From assembly GCA_031002005.1 (NCBI GenBank), contig JARYHS010008074.1:175174494-175238493 (forward strand): DNA of 64,000 nt, given 5' to 3'. Position numbers and translations under genes: made by a program. Shown piece by piece: positions 1 through 12,271 of the stretch. The notes under the pieces were generated by a model. That model searched no databases, was not told the DNA's origin, and was given only the letters and a program-made list of their open reading frames with translations. This DNA comes from Vandiemenella viatica (Eukaryota > Arthropoda > Insecta > Orthoptera > Morabidae). Numbering within the stretch: position 1 is the stretch's first letter; each line of letters opens with the position of its first letter.

Positions 1-2045
1 GAAAATTTATGGGTTTGGAATAAGGAACAAAAGAAGGATATTTAAAATTAAGTGGCCATAAAAAGTACGAAATGAAAGTGTTCTCGTAAAGGCAGCCGAA
101 AAAAGAGATTGTAGTAAAAACTAACAAAAGTGAGAGGAAGAAATAGTCAGATTTTAAGACGTGTGGATCTGATTAATTTATCAGAATGGTTGAATGGAAA
201 AACTAAACTAAAATTATAGTATACGAAACACATAATTTTCTGATAGGAAAATTGTTAATAGACTAAGAAATTATTTAGATTCTCAAACGAGCCGTCAGAT
301 ACTGGACAGTGTAGCAAATTCTCTATCTCACCGCACCATTGAGTACCGGAGGCTGCACGTCGAAAATATGATTACATGCCAATCAATAAAACTGTATATT
401 TGACAATTTATGAATCCAGAACAAGGCTGGAGCGGTGATAGGAAGTCACGAAAGCATTAAGAATAAAAGGGTGATAAGTCCCACCTCTAGCTTGGTTGAG
501 ACGACTAGAGAATTGGAACAGACTGCCCAACGTGAATACCGGCGTGTGATGGTCTGGGTAAGAGATCATCCCTTTTTTCTGTGCTTTGTCTACTACTTTG
601 GTCATTAAGGAAAATCTAATCTAAGGGCTGTACTGAATGCCAACTGTCTTCAGAACCGAAATTTGAACCCTGGTTGTACCTCCCCATGTCCAGAAAGAAG
701 ATGCATTAACATGTTCGACGGATAAAGTTGTAGGTTCTGGAGAGATGAAAAGGTCCGATTTTTTTACCTGTGACAGATTAGCTTATTATGCCATATTGGG
801 GAAGATCCATACATCCTTCGGATTGTCGACTAAATTAAATTTTCGGGGGATTGAATTGTTTCCATTATTTATTTATTTCATTAATTACTACAATTATATC
901 TAAGCAATGCAATTACATGAGAAATATAACGGCTATTGTGTATGGCATTCCATCACGCATACTAACTGATGTTTTTGTTTTTATTTGGACTTGCCCCTTG
1001 TCTAGAGCAAGGGTCGTTAAAGTGGACACTACACTGACATACCTGGTAAAACGGACTCGAACTTATGTTGAAAAGTTACTCAAGGTATGTAGAGAAATTT
1101 GGATAGTGTGCACATACATTAAAATGCTGATTAGATTTGTTTGCTGATACGGAGCGGGAAACTTAAAAGAGAGTAAAACAACGGTTAAAGTGACTCGTTG
1201 ATAACATATGCTGCTCGACGATCTTTGGACTCAAGATTTCTCTCCGACGTACTGAGAAGCAGCATGAATTCATGAATTGTACGAATATAATATATACACT
1301 GAGGTCTCGAGCCAGTATTCCACGACACATTAAGGATCTCTGGAGTGTTGACAGCATAGCAGGACACTATATGTTCTTCCAGAAAATTGAAGATTTAGAT
1401 TTTTTCGGCGTAAATCAAGTACTTCAGATGTTGCCAGGTATAAAAATCGAGCGGTGTTTGACCTGGACTTCTTAGGGGCAAACTGAACACACCCACGACC
1501 AATGATCCAACATCGTATAAATCGCATGTGTGGATCTGTGGATATTTCACTTATGGTTTCAGCCAGACTTATAGGGAACCGAGTAGGTATTTGAAACTAG
1601 TCGCTATTGGTTTACTCAAATAATCAAATGGAGTGGCGAGCTCCCGTCCTGTGTTGTCCTTGCACTTATAATCATCAATAACACGAATAGATTCTATATA
1701 CACAATTGAGGAATAACAGAAACACAGTTGTTGGCTAAATGGTTGAATGGCTACAAGGCCAGAAGCCATTAAATAAAAAAAAAAAGAAAAATCACGAGTC
1801 GTTAACTTGCTCAGCGGTTATCATTTTTAGAGTAAATATGTAGCACAATCACTTAGCACATGAACATGCGCAGTTGTTGAGGTTTACTTCATCCTAGTCG
1901 TTTCAATGGGCAACGAATGATATGTTGGAGGCGTATTTCACTGTTCCATTCTAAAACTGAAAGAAGAGAGGAGCATGGGTGGTTTAATACTATTTTTTTT
2001 TTTTCTGGATTAGTGTTCTTTATACAACTAAGCTCCCTATAGAAA
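1..2045. other. AT-rich intergenic DNA, no gene seen
   Basis: No open frame here has recognisable protein similarity, splice structure or repeat ends that I can support. The short open frames are what AT-rich DNA gives by chance. Confidence 0.6.
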
Positions 2046-2095
2046 TCAGTGATTACAGATGATAAGATTACTGTACTTATATCAAGAAATAAAAT
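2046..2095. repeat. ~48-bp direct repeat, copy 1
   Basis: A 48-bp stretch beginning atcagtgattacagatgata and ending in an AATAAA-rich tail recurs at 3012-3060 with one or two differences. The two copies bracket the 5' part of the Tc1-like relic. It could be a retroposon 3' tail inserted twice, or the footprint of a duplication. Confidence 0.7.
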
Positions 2096-2309
2096 AAGAC
2101 GTTATGAAAATTATTGTGTTTCAATTATAATGTATGCTGATCTCATGTTACTTATATAAACTACTGTTTGTGAAAACTGAAATACCCAAAAGGAATTGTC
2201 TGAATCATTCCAATATTGGAGAATGTGTAGAACAGTGGAATCACAATAAGTCATTAGGATTGCAGAGATATGGTGGTGTAGAGCCGTCAAATAAAGTCGG
2301 ATCGTGCAT

Positions 2310-2940
2310 GCAAATATCGGTATGACTCGTCGACGTCAAAGGTCACATCAGCATGTGAGTGAGTTCGAAGGTGGCAGAATGTTGGTCTCCGGGAAACGCG
2401 TTTGTCATATCGTGACATTGCGGCTCGTACAGGGCACGCTACTACAGCAGTGATGTGTGTGTGGAACCAATGGACATAAGAGGGTCGAATACAGCGACGA
2501 GCGGATGCTGGACCACACAATGTGACCACAGCGCGGGATGTCCGCATGGCCGTAACCGACAGAACAACTTGATTCCAGCGTTGTCTGGTCGTTGGATCAG
2601 TGCAGCGGGTGTTTACATTTCTACGTCGACAGTTCGACTCCATTTGCTGAGTGCTGGATTGGTGGCATGCATGACATTGCATCGGCTTCGATTGACCAGA
2701 AACCACCAACGCCTCAAACTGAAATGGGCACGTGAACGCCGTCACTGGTGTGCTAATTGGCAAAATATGAAGTTCTCGGACGAGTCCGCTTCTACTTATC
2801 CTGTAGTAATTGCGGCGTATATGTTAGACGCTGTCGTGGCAGACTACATTGTTGATCAGCATACCGGACAAGACCGTTCCGTTGGCTGCCTTATGGGGCG
2901 GAAGATGCTTCATCGACATCACCTTGGTGGAGCCTAAAGA
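2310..2940 (+). pseudogene. Tc1-like transposase relic, N-terminal part
   Basis: Fragments in shifting frames match the Tc1/mariner transposase layout. A start near 2322 is followed by a helix-turn-helix region (HVSEFEGGRM, then DIAARTGHATTAV in another frame). A second DNA-binding segment (ISTSTVRLHLLSAGLVA) and the linker before the catalytic core (HQRLKLKWARERRHW) come next, then FSDES, which carries the first catalytic aspartate of the DDE triad, near 2770-2790. At least three frame changes and a stop (near 2480) are visible, so it is dead. The core resumes after a GC-rich insertion at about 4336. Confidence 0.75.
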
Positions 2941-3011
2941 TGCCTCAACAACTTACTAGAAATATTTGACTACTTCACTACAACCCCGCCGCGGAATTAG
3001 GCTCTTAGACA

Positions 3012-3060
3012 TCAGTGATTACAGATGATAAGATTACTGTACTAATATCAAGAAATAAAT
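3012..3060. repeat. ~48-bp direct repeat, copy 2
   Basis: Near-identical to 2046-2095. It lies between the first part of the Tc1 relic and the GC-rich insertion, and directly abuts the latter. Confidence 0.7.
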
Positions 3061-4335
3061 AACCCGCCATCACAGCAGGGACAGTGATGCAAGGCGCCTT
3101 TCGCCACCCCTTATGGGTGCCCACGGGGAAACGACGCGACGCGGAGGCGGCGCCAGCCACGAACCATGCCGAAGACACTTCCAAAACATGGCCTTATAGC
3201 TAAATGCCTCTCTTCGGTTCCTACGCTAAACTCCTAGCCGCACCCAGCCCCGCGGGGTGGGCGGAAGCCGTAACGACCGGTAGCCGCGCAAAAATTCCCC
3301 TTCGTATGTTCCACCACGCCAGCAGACCGAACGTATCGTCCCTGAATACGCGGCTTCCACACTAGGGGGTTGGTCCTAGTACGCTTTCACCCGCACCCCC
3401 CGACACTTGTGTCCAGTGCGAGCACAGGTTCCCATGCACCAGTCCCAGCTCCACAGAAACCGTCGCAACGCACGATCCCGCTGCAGAGGCCCGAAGGTCC
3501 CCACAGCGTCCCCACAGCATTCACAAGATGTATGTTGCCCCACCCCTGGCAAGCCAGTGCGCTACCGGTTCACACCTATTATAATGAACCTACTATGGCA
3601 ACATAGGGTCATGCTCCCACCAGCAGGAATGCAATCCTGAGCCCCAGGGTCCGGACCCAGAGGCGGCAAGCAGCAACCGAGAACAGCCCCCGAGACCGGG
3701 GTACTGGCCCCCTCATTCCACTCCGGGGTCTATGCTGCGCTGGCAGCAGGGGTGCACTACGCCCCTGGGGTGCTTGGTCTTCGTTCACCAGGACACCCCC
3801 AACACTGGAACAGTCAGGGCAAGGTTGCTCACTGCACTTGTGCTGCGACCAACACCGTAGCGCGCCTAGATGCAGCTTGAATACCCAAAAGCCTTCCGTC
3901 CAACAGGGGACGCGATCCCCTCTGAACCCCCAGCCTCAAACCGGGAGCGACGGGACTGTGGACGCCAGGCATGAGTCCCGGGGGCGGCAGAGGCGGAAAC
4001 AACCACCTCCTTCAACCGCCTCCTACAAGGACCCAATTCCGACGCCCAGCAATATACCCTCTCTTGGTAGACGCAATAAGTATAAGATCTAACCAGCAGG
4101 TTTCACAATTTGCCAATCATCACTGTTCTAATGGGCATTATAAAAAACACCTCCAGCACAATCCACCTACCACATCCCTCCAGAGGGAGAAAATTTCCCC
4201 CAACGCTCTAACTTGCACCAATAAAGATACAAGAAAAGCATCGGGGGGCTCGAGACTCCCGGGTGCTCCAAACCCGTCATCTAAGCCTCCCCGGAGGGAG
4301 ACCCAGACACCTGGGGGAATCAGCATATCGGACAA
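3061..4335. mobile_element. GC-rich insertion splitting the Tc1 relic (probable retroelement fragment)
   Basis: This block is far more GC-rich than its surroundings and lies between the two halves of the Tc1-like transposase. It has a proline-rich + strand open frame at 3971-4372 with basic, low-complexity sequence and no recognised domain. The composition would suit the 5' UTR and start of ORF1 of a non-LTR retrotransposon, but no reverse transcriptase or endonuclease motif is present. The family is therefore not assigned. Confidence 0.45.
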
Positions 4336-4760
4336 CGCGAGGTGTGATGTTTTGGAGAGCCATTGGTTATAACATGCGAACTCGCCTCTTACATATTAAA
4401 CGATATCCGAACAGTAACCGCAGAAAGGTTTTTGTTCCTGAAACACTGACCCCCTGCAGGCAGTTTCACTTGCCGTATTTCAACAAGAAAATGCCCAACC
4501 AGATGCGGTGAGGAATGTACAAACCATTCTCATAGAACGACAGGTACCACTGCTTCCCTGGCCTAAACGTTCGCCTGACATGACGTCCATCGAACATGTC
4601 TGGGATATGGTCGGTTCGGAACTTGTTCTTTGTAACCACTGTCGATGTTTTGTGGACGCGCCAACAAACCGCGTGACAGTGTGTTGCTCAACTGCATATA
4701 ACCATGGTCTCTCTGATTCCTTGCCGCGTAGCTCTGATTGCCGCACATAGCGGCATCGCA
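4336..4760 (+). pseudogene. Tc1-like transposase relic, C-terminal part
   Basis: The frame resumes with a decayed GVMVWGAIGY-type block (VMFWRAIGY), then a decayed FQQDNARPH block carrying the second catalytic Asp position (FNKKMPNQM in one frame). The tail follows: VQTILIERQVPLLPWPKRSPDMTSIEHVWD, of which 4508-4614 is open. In Tc1 transposases the third acidic residue follows SPDLSPIEHVWD. Several frameshifts are present. Together with 2310-2940 this is one element broken by the 3061-4335 insertion. Confidence 0.75.
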
Positions 4761-5385
4761 CCATACTCAGTACTCACGGCCAAAGTGCATAGTTCTGTAA
4801 TTCTAATCATTTGTGTGTTGTCATGTCCCTAATCTTTAGAAAAAATTTCATTAGAATCACTTGTCTCGTTCTTGGTGTAGCAGTTTTAAAAAACAATAGT
4901 ATAGTAGGTAGCAATGGAAAAAATACAGATTTTTTTTCCACTTCACCTTTTAAAGACAGATTTTTAGATGTTATTGTATACCCTTCACATTGGTAAAACA
5001 CCCGTAGAACATCTCTGATGCAGCCTCGTTCTAGACTGCGTGATATTTTACTAACGTATTTTCTTGGTTCTCTGGTTGCTTCATTTTAATTTTTTGAATC
5101 CTTGCGTTTTGCCAGCTTGCTGTGTCTCTTTAATAAGAATACTCGTTGCAGTCATCTCGCTATGGTTTTAATCAGAGAAACATCGCTTTTCGCATAAAAT
5201 AATTTATAATACCACAGCTCTTCGGCTATATCAATCACTTAAATTAAGATATGCAAAGTTTGACCCATACATTTGTGGTCTATGTAGAATATTAGCTTAA
5301 ATTAGAGCATCCTGGAGTGGAGATTTATTTTGTTAGGTGCTGAAAGCGGATGAGAATTACATTTAACCTGAAATGGAGAAGTGGT
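4761..5385. other. intergenic, nothing recognised
   Basis: AT-rich sequence. The first ~200 bases may be the 3' non-coding end of the Tc1 relic, but I could not match a terminal inverted repeat. Confidence 0.4.
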
Positions 5386-5389
5386 TAAA

Positions 5390-5990
5390 TATTGGTGCAT
5401 AAATGAGATGTTTCCGTCGAGCATTTATGAGAATATGTTGGGAAGGTGCCTCTGCAACGAACAGTAGATCGTATTCCGACAGTGTACTCTGACATATGAA
5501 AGGGATGGATGAGACCTGGGCCCATCACTTTACTCTAGAATCAAAGCAACACTCAGTATTGGCTTTTCATTCCGATGGGAAAGCGATAATTTCTGTTTTA
5601 TTTCTTAAGGAATCTGACGGCTTACTGCTTCTAGATGTTCTGAAAGAAGGTAATATCATCACGGGAACGTCTCACATTAACCATACGAAAAAACGTCGAG
5701 CAGCTATTAAATAAAAGAGTTTAATAGGTTTTTCGTCAAGACAGTTTTATCAGTCACAAGTCTTTCATTGTCGTGGTTGAACTGCAAGAATGTGGGTTTT
5801 ATTTGGCACCGCAATCTTCCTATACCGTCGATTTGGCGTCCTTAGAAATGCAACTGTTACCAAGCGTTATAAATTTCTGTCTAGCAGTAACTTCAGGTCA
5901 GATGATGACGTCACGTGCTAGAAATCCAGTCCTTGAGAAATTCTGCATAAACGGTATTCCGGTCTTTGGAAAATACATGCTGACTTAAAC
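5390..5990 (+). pseudogene. fossil mariner transposase (DD34D type)
   Basis: The frame at 5496-5714 reads GMDETWAHHFTLESKQHS..., matching the GDETWIHHYTPESKQQS block of mariner transposases, whose Asp is the first catalytic residue. Then come SDGKAIISVLF and DVLKEGNIITG, as in the family. After frame breaks, 5773-5985 reads ELQECGFYLAPQSSYTVDLAS, the counterpart of the ELxHPPYSPDLAPSD block, and runs to the family's C-terminal NGI motif. The HQDNAPAH block between them (about 5715-5772) is badly decayed. No terminal repeats could be identified, so this is an old remnant. Confidence 0.75.
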
Positions 5991-7625
5991 GAAAATTTGC
6001 CCGCTATTTCTCTTTTACCTTATGAGTATCGTTGTTAGGCAATGAGCTTATGGGACGACCTTCATAAATAAAATAAAATAAATCTACTTTAATTAGCTAC
6101 ATTTAGGATAATTTTTACAAGCAACATGTAATTCGTGGGACAGTAAGAGACAATTACTACGATTTGTCGCTTGTACTTTCATCTCGCATAGTGAAAACAC
6201 AGGATAACATCAGGCAGTACGGTAAGTGACTTGTCGTGGAAGCGTTCCACTCGGCAAGTGGCTTCCTGCTGACGTCTAATGAGAGGCGAAACAAATTTGG
6301 CGAGATTACCGCGCCTCTTTATCGGCACAGCAGCCGCTTGTTTCCAAACTTGCCGTATGACTGCCACACAGTGCGGACGGTGCTCTCATAAACTTACTTG
6401 CCTACAGCTAATTACGTCCCCCATCCTCCTTTAATGGGCTTCGCGGCGGATGCGGAGGCACTCCATTACGTATTTCCTTCGCTTCGCTTCGCCTTGCCGC
6501 GGAGCCCGCCGTGTTGACTCGGAAAATTACGCAGAACAGGTTCATTTATTAGCGTCTCGGCTGGCAGTCTCTAAGGAAGCGGGGCTCATCTCCTGTTTAG
6601 TTAGTTTTCACTTAGCTGCCGCTATTCTGCACGCCTCAGTAGTTCCAACGGCGCGCGCCATTACACACTTTTCTACCAGATTCACTCACATAGTTTGAGC
6701 TCACGGTTTATCGGAAAGCGGAAATTGGAAATTTGCTACAGTCCTTGCACTTTGCCGTATTCTTGAGGCTCTCCTAATGTGCTTCAAAGCCGTGCGGTTG
6801 TGAGAACGTAATTGTTGGCCCTCACTTTTTATAGCCAATCAGTTGCTGGAATTACCTTTTCCACAGTGTTTCCGACAGACATCAAGGCGAGACGACAGAG
6901 ACAGTGCTGTAATGTCTAGATCTTAGTAGGAGGTTACATGGTCCGAGGCCTGGTGATGCAAGTGGACTTCTCCAGCAGGTAAGGAATAATGATGGTCACG
7001 ACCGTGGTCATGCTACACTGTTGTTTGTCTGTGGAGTGGGCACTTCAAACTTTTCTATCTCCGGAGTTTTATTTGGAAGAGTAACCTTGAATAGTATGGC
7101 ACTTGAGTTTTATACTTTTCCTTTTTTCGTCTCTTATCCTCAACAAACTACACTGAACATACACATCGCAAACGTGCTTTGATTTATTAATGTGAAGTAC
7201 ACTCCGTGCTCCATATTTTACTTAGAACTGTAAGTCTGCTTTACCAAATAATTTTACCAGGCAGAAATCTCGGCAGATTCTAGCTCTGTCAATACGAACC
7301 CAAAAAAATTCTTCGTGCTCTCCTAGCCCATCATGCCATACACATTTAGGTTTTTTATTAACAAAATATACTGCAGAGAAATCATAGTTCAAAAAATAAA
7401 ATTTGATGATGTAGGGACGCCAGCTCAGAAGGGATTTACGAGCGGTTAGGCGTGTGTATTCGAAGAAACACTCAAGTTTAGCACATATTCTCTAACCAGT
7501 AATTCGCCTGACTGATCACTATGGGCATACTGAACCTGAGAGGTTTCAGTTAGTATTTTACAGCTCGTCAATTTTGACATCATAAGAGCCAGGAGAGGAC
7601 GGCAAACAAGGAACGGAAATGAATT
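5991..7625. other. intergenic, nothing recognised
   Basis: Mixed AT-rich DNA with a more GC-rich patch at about 6420-6700. No coding or repeat signal that I can defend. Confidence 0.4.
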
Positions 7626-7629
7626 CATC

Positions 7630-7765
7630 TGTGGCCTTTAGAAGGAATAATCCCAGTATTCGCTTGGAATGATTTTGGGAAACTACGGAAAACCGAAATC
7701 TGGATGGTCGGAAAAAGGATCGAATCCACGTCCTCCTGAATTCCAGGCCTGAACGACGGGCAATT
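7630..7765 (-). mobile_element. SINE-B fragment (tRNA-derived), degraded
   Basis: The complement carries the SINE-B body: a degraded B box near 7728-7738, then the 'ccagatttcggttttccgtagtttcccaaa' type segment and the 'gaatactgggattattccttc' segment. It is strongly diverged from the copies at 13004 and 49200. Confidence 0.6.
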
Positions 7766-7910
7766 CTAATGCCGTCATTAGTTTATGTGTGAATGATTGT
7801 GGTCCTTAGACGCCTTTTCGTAACAGTTTAGGTCAATTCTGGGATGGTTCCTTGATTTCTCCTAAAAAACTAACTTATTTGAATATTAAAATACTTTACG
7901 TTAGCAAAAA

Positions 7911-8123
7911 GTGAATTCGGATTTCACAAATAAAGTGATCGACATGTGTCACCCTTACAAAAGATCGTCTTTTTTATGTGCGATGAATTTCTTGCTTAGA
8001 TCTCTTTGTGAGTCCAATGAAAACTCGACCATGGTGGAAAATTGGCTGAAACAGTGCTACCGTGAGGTAAAGGCACAGCATGAGAGGCATGCCATGAAGG
8101 CCTTTAACCCAGACGTACTGTGA
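7911..8123 (+). other. unassigned open frame
   Basis: A 70-codon open stretch without recognised domain, splice context or similarity. I see no reason to call it a gene; it is recorded because its composition (Cys, Met, Glu rich) is slightly more protein-like than its neighbours. Confidence 0.1.
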
Positions 8124-8299
8124 AAAAGACATGTGTTGGTTTTCCTTTGTGATATGCCTTTCTCATTAATTTTAAAAGATCAGATTTCATACTCCTCTTT
8201 GTATGACGAAAAAAAAATCAAATTATCGAATGGCATTGTTGGTCGGAGGTCTCGAAGGATTGATCGGCCACCAAGTGGCAGAGTTTTTGCTTGTCCGCG

Positions 8300-8515
8300 C
8301 AATCCGGCTACCTAACCTAACACGGGAATCCTGCTGAGTATAGGGGACCTATAGTTTAACGTGAAGTCCGAACCACGGATGTATTCTGGCGACACAACAA
8401 GGTGTACCAGAAGATCGGGTTAAGCGCCATTAAAAATCCCAGTCAAGACTGGAATTCGAACAGGGACCCTTTCGATTTCCAACAAGACGCCATAACCACT
8501 GAGCTACAGACCACT
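8300..8515 (-). mobile_element. SINE-A (tRNA-derived)
   Basis: Read on the complement, it starts with a tRNA-like head: GGTCTGTAGCTCAGTGG as A-box region, then CTGTTCGAATTCC as B box about 45 bases later. The body continues into 'ccgtggttcggacttcacgt' and 'taggtcccctatactcagcagg'. The same body recurs at 25890-26100, 53100-53330, 53500-53640 and 63490-63810. Confidence 0.8.
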
Positions 8516-9009
8516 CTATACTTAACAGATACAACTAGACACAGGTAGAGAATCAGTAGTTAGCCGAGACTCGCCCAACTGACAGAGAAAATAGTTAAGA
8601 ATCGACACCTTGTTCCATCGCCACTCGAATCGTTTCTAAAAAGCAGCACTTTAAATATTATTTTTACATTTTAATGAATCAGGATATTCAGTTGCATAAT
8701 TTATATACGCTGTTCATAGAAAGACAAGTAGAAAAAAATAATTAATTTGCGTCTGGCAGTGTTACTAAGCTGTGGTAGTAAAACACATTATTTCTAGATT
8801 CTTCTGGAATTCACTGTATAGGCAAAAACCTGTTCCTTAGTTCGCAATTTATCTTTTTTTTCTAATCTTTAAAAGGGAGAAGTAGTGCGGGTACATAATC
8901 ACGGACATCCAGAAGGGGAATTCTAGCTCAATTTTTGTACGGGATGCGTCACTAGAGTCCACAGAGGCACCATTCACTTAGCATCACATAAAAGTATCAC
9001 TTATACTAC

Positions 9010-9245
9010 CAACCTCTTTGCCTTTTTTTTTTTTTTTTTTTTTGCTTATGGCTTTACTCCTTGAAGACGTCGAGGTCATTACAGGCGGGAAAGGAACGGG
9101 GGCAAGGATCGTGAAGAAATTCGGGCATGGTCTTTTGAAAGAACCATCCAGGCATTTCCTTGAGTGATTTGGGGAAATAACGGAAAACCTAGATCTGGGC
9201 GTTCGGACGGGAATTCCAACCCGCTTCCTCACGAATGACTTACCT
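9010..9245 (-). mobile_element. SINE-B (tRNA-derived) with poly(A) tail
   Basis: A T-run at about 9024-9043 is the poly(A) tail of a minus-strand copy. It is followed by 'gcttatggctttactccttg' and the family body with 'ggcatggtcttttgaaagaa' and a degraded B box near 9210-9225. A short TA repeat follows at 9255-9270. Confidence 0.8.
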
Positions 9246-9319
9246 CTAGAAGTGTATATATATATATACATAAATATACATATAAAGAGTTGTACTCTAG
9301 ATAATTATTGTAAAAACAC

Positions 9320-9400
9320 TTTACAGCCACTGAAGATGCCTTACACCACAAGGGCGAAACGCGTCTGAGGAATCAAATAAAAACAAAATGCGCCAAAACA
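9320..9400 (+). ncRNA. hammerhead-ribozyme-like motif (Penelope-type element remnant)
   Basis: Conserved hammerhead core boxes are in order: CTGAAGA (CUGANGA box, 9330-9336), a stem-loop with GCC pairing GGC, GAAA (9356-9359), then CGCGTC, which would form a very short stem III and put cleavage after position 9365. Short hammerheads with GAAACGCGTC are known from Penelope-like retroelements. Stem II needs one bulged U and stem I pairs weakly, so this copy may be inactive. No Penelope reverse transcriptase is nearby. Confidence 0.5.
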
Positions 9401-9420
9401 GTCGTTTTTTACGGAATTAT

Positions 9421-10473
9421 TTACAAAATTAATGCTATGTCATATATCTCTACTCTCTCTTGCGATTGTTCTTCACTTATTAGAATTAACTAGTGACCGT
9501 TTTTCTTAATAGGTGCGTTTCTTTTATTGTTCTCTAAACAACTGCAAATTTTAAGTTATTTTCTGCTTGAAGATTTCTCGGGCTTGCACCGGGATCAATT
9601 GATCGTTATTCATCGAATTTTCGATAACGTTACGTGACATCATCTTCAGCTTACTTCTGCTCATCGGCGTGAGGAGCGCAGTCCGAATCGTCACTGTGTT
9701 ATTTTCTAATGGCTGCTTTATTCGAACTATTGCTGATTGTAATATGGCTGTAATTAAATGCCATAGATCGCCATAATGAAATATACCTTTCTCTCTGCTT
9801 TTATATTTTACACAGTAATCATTAGATACTGGAACTTGTCAATCAAAAATTTACAGCATCTACTGTATCAACTTCTTTTTGGACCGGCATATTTACAATA
9901 ATAAGTATGTATCTATTTCAATGAATTCTGCATCAAAATCTACCACTCTAGATAGTACAATTTTCATTGCTAACTATCTAGACACTTTAAAATTCCTTTT
10001 TACACTTAAAAATAATAAGTGAATTTTTCTTAAAAACAGCAGTTTTTAACATTCACACCCTACATGCCTAGAAAACCTATATTCATTATAACACCAGATT
10101 AACATCATAATGAGAGCAAGATTACGACGTAATAAGTAAGAGAAACATACACAGAGTAATTTACAACTTCATTCAATGCAGGCGTGTAATGACGAATGGT
10201 TTCGTGGAACGTTCCCAAACAAAATATGGAAACGATTATTCAGCTTTCAGGCCCTATTTGTTGGAGTTTAAACAGCTTTTAGAATAACGGTATCCTGAAT
10301 CGAGTTCGATCTTACTATAGATATATTGCAAACTCTGTTTTATTGATTTTTAGATGTCACGTTTCAACATGTCTGGCTTACGGAGAAATATACAGGATAC
10401 CAAAGAAGTTATTTGTTTAACCCGTCGCCGCATAACCCTTCGCCACAAGACAGAATTTGTTTCTGAGGGGCTG
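9421..10473. other. AT-rich intergenic, nothing recognised
   Basis: No coding, RNA or repeat structure seen. Confidence 0.4.
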
Positions 10474-10481
10474 CCTTAGAG

Positions 10482-10829
10482 CAGGGTTTCTCAAACTGGG
10501 CTACGCGTACGCCTAGGTTTTCGCTAGTTGACCATAGGAGGTTCTCTACAACATTTATGTTATGGCGGCTAATTGGCTGTTTAAAGCGTGTAACACGCAC
10601 TATGGTGAAATGAGACTGAACATGAGCAAAATGCTCCTAAACTCAACTCAATCTGCTGAAAAAAAAGATCAAGCCTATCAATAACATTAATTAATAACTT
10701 ATTGTTTTCTGCAACTGTATTACTTTTGTAAAATAAAAATCCTTAATTTTTGAAAATATAAAAAACCAGTTTTTGAGCGAGTTTTTCATTGAATGGAAAA
10801 CTTTAAAGAAGTAAGTTTGAGAAACCCTG
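10482..10829. mobile_element. hAT-type MITE
   Basis: Terminal inverted repeats CAGGGTTTCTCAAACT and AGTTTGAGAAACCCTG face each other 348 bp apart, a signature of hAT elements. Flanks CCTTAGAG (10474-10481) and GCTTGGAG (10830-10837) fit an old 8-bp target duplication with two mismatches. The interior has no transposase. Confidence 0.8.
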
Positions 10830-10837
10830 GCTTGGAG

Positions 10838-12270
10838 GAACAAGCCCTTTGTGCCAGCCAGACGACGGAAAAGGAGGTGACTGAACTCTAATAGTCCCTT
10901 CCCTGCGTTCAATGGCTGTCATTTTTTCAACACTCTTTAAACTCAGAATAAAATATTCCTGTCTTTTTCATATTTTAAAAATATACTCTTGATTCTAAAT
11001 CCTACAGTTCCTTGCTATTCGAACTTTCATTCATGTTTTATTGCATACAGTGTTTCAATAATAAAAGAAAGTAATTGTGAGGTGTAATTTTTATTTATTT
11101 ACGGCAACTATTCTTTTCGATAGCGAATCGAATTAAGATGCACTTGGTACAACAGATCTAGTGTTAGCTACGTAAGGTGGGTTAATTTTTAAATTGTGAA
11201 ATGATCTGTATCAGACAAGGCTTGTGGCACCAATTCAAATAACAGAGAAATGAATCTGGAGCAAAACGGTGCTCAGTCCCTTGTTTTAACTTTAGTCAGA
11301 GCAAATAACAACTTCGAATTCAAATTGTTGTGGTGCGCTTTCTCGTTCCCGAGAAGCCGTAATGCCATACATACGCAAGACTTAGCGACTTGTTAAGAAC
11401 TAACAGAGCGCACGAGTTGCAGACATTAGTTTTGTTCTTAAGTCTGCTATCTCTGTGAATTCCTGAGAGCGTGGCTATGGTCCCATGCTTCACAGCGTTA
11501 TGCCTTGTTTTACAACTGAGGTACTTATCGCGAAGTAAATTAATACCAGTTTTTATTTATCGGTGCTTTAATGTATCGTGTCTATTGCTTTCATCATGTC
11601 AAAAAATTGTAGGAAATGGAAAATATAATTATATCATGGACCTTAATTTGTAAAAGTAGTAAGACTAATTTGTAATTTTTTTTGAGAGATGTCAAGTAAC
11701 ACTTCTTTTACGTTTCCTATTTTGGGACCTTTAGTCTGTTGCTCGATCATCCTACTGACTTCTTTTACTTATCAATTATAATCTTCCTGCTTTTCTTGAT
11801 TATCTCTCATTGGTCATTCGGTTTACGCGCTCTGACTATTTCACATTAATTTTTAAAATTTTTGCTTTATGCTAAATATTCCCTAGGCTTTTCTAATGTA
11901 AATATTATTTTATTTGTTGATTATATCTGCAGCATGTATTCTATTTCATTGGAATTTGTTTATAACACATAAGTCGCTCACGTACTGCGATGCTGGAACT
12001 ACTATTGTCTCATAAATGTTCAATCTACTGTGCTTTCTTTATTTATTTTGGATTAATCTATTTATTGTTAAACGCCTGTGTTCAGAAAATTCTACAACCT
12101 TTCCTCAATATCTTTATCATGGTGGTATTTAACTCAGAACTACTATATAATTTCGTAAGGTCACTCATTCACTCACCTCGATAACTATTGGCTGGAGAAC
12201 GATGTCACGTATTAGCCTTCGCTCGCATATTAACAGCCACTAGAGATATCATTGGAAGAAATTCGAGACT
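10838..12270. other. AT-rich intergenic, nothing recognised
   Basis: AT-rich DNA. Short open frames show no family features. Confidence 0.4.
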
Positions 12271-12271
12271 G

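Noticed and set aside
2385..2400. gaaacgcgt at 2393 as a second hammerhead
   Set aside because: Lies in the Tc1 transposase frame and lacks a CUGANGA box at the right distance.
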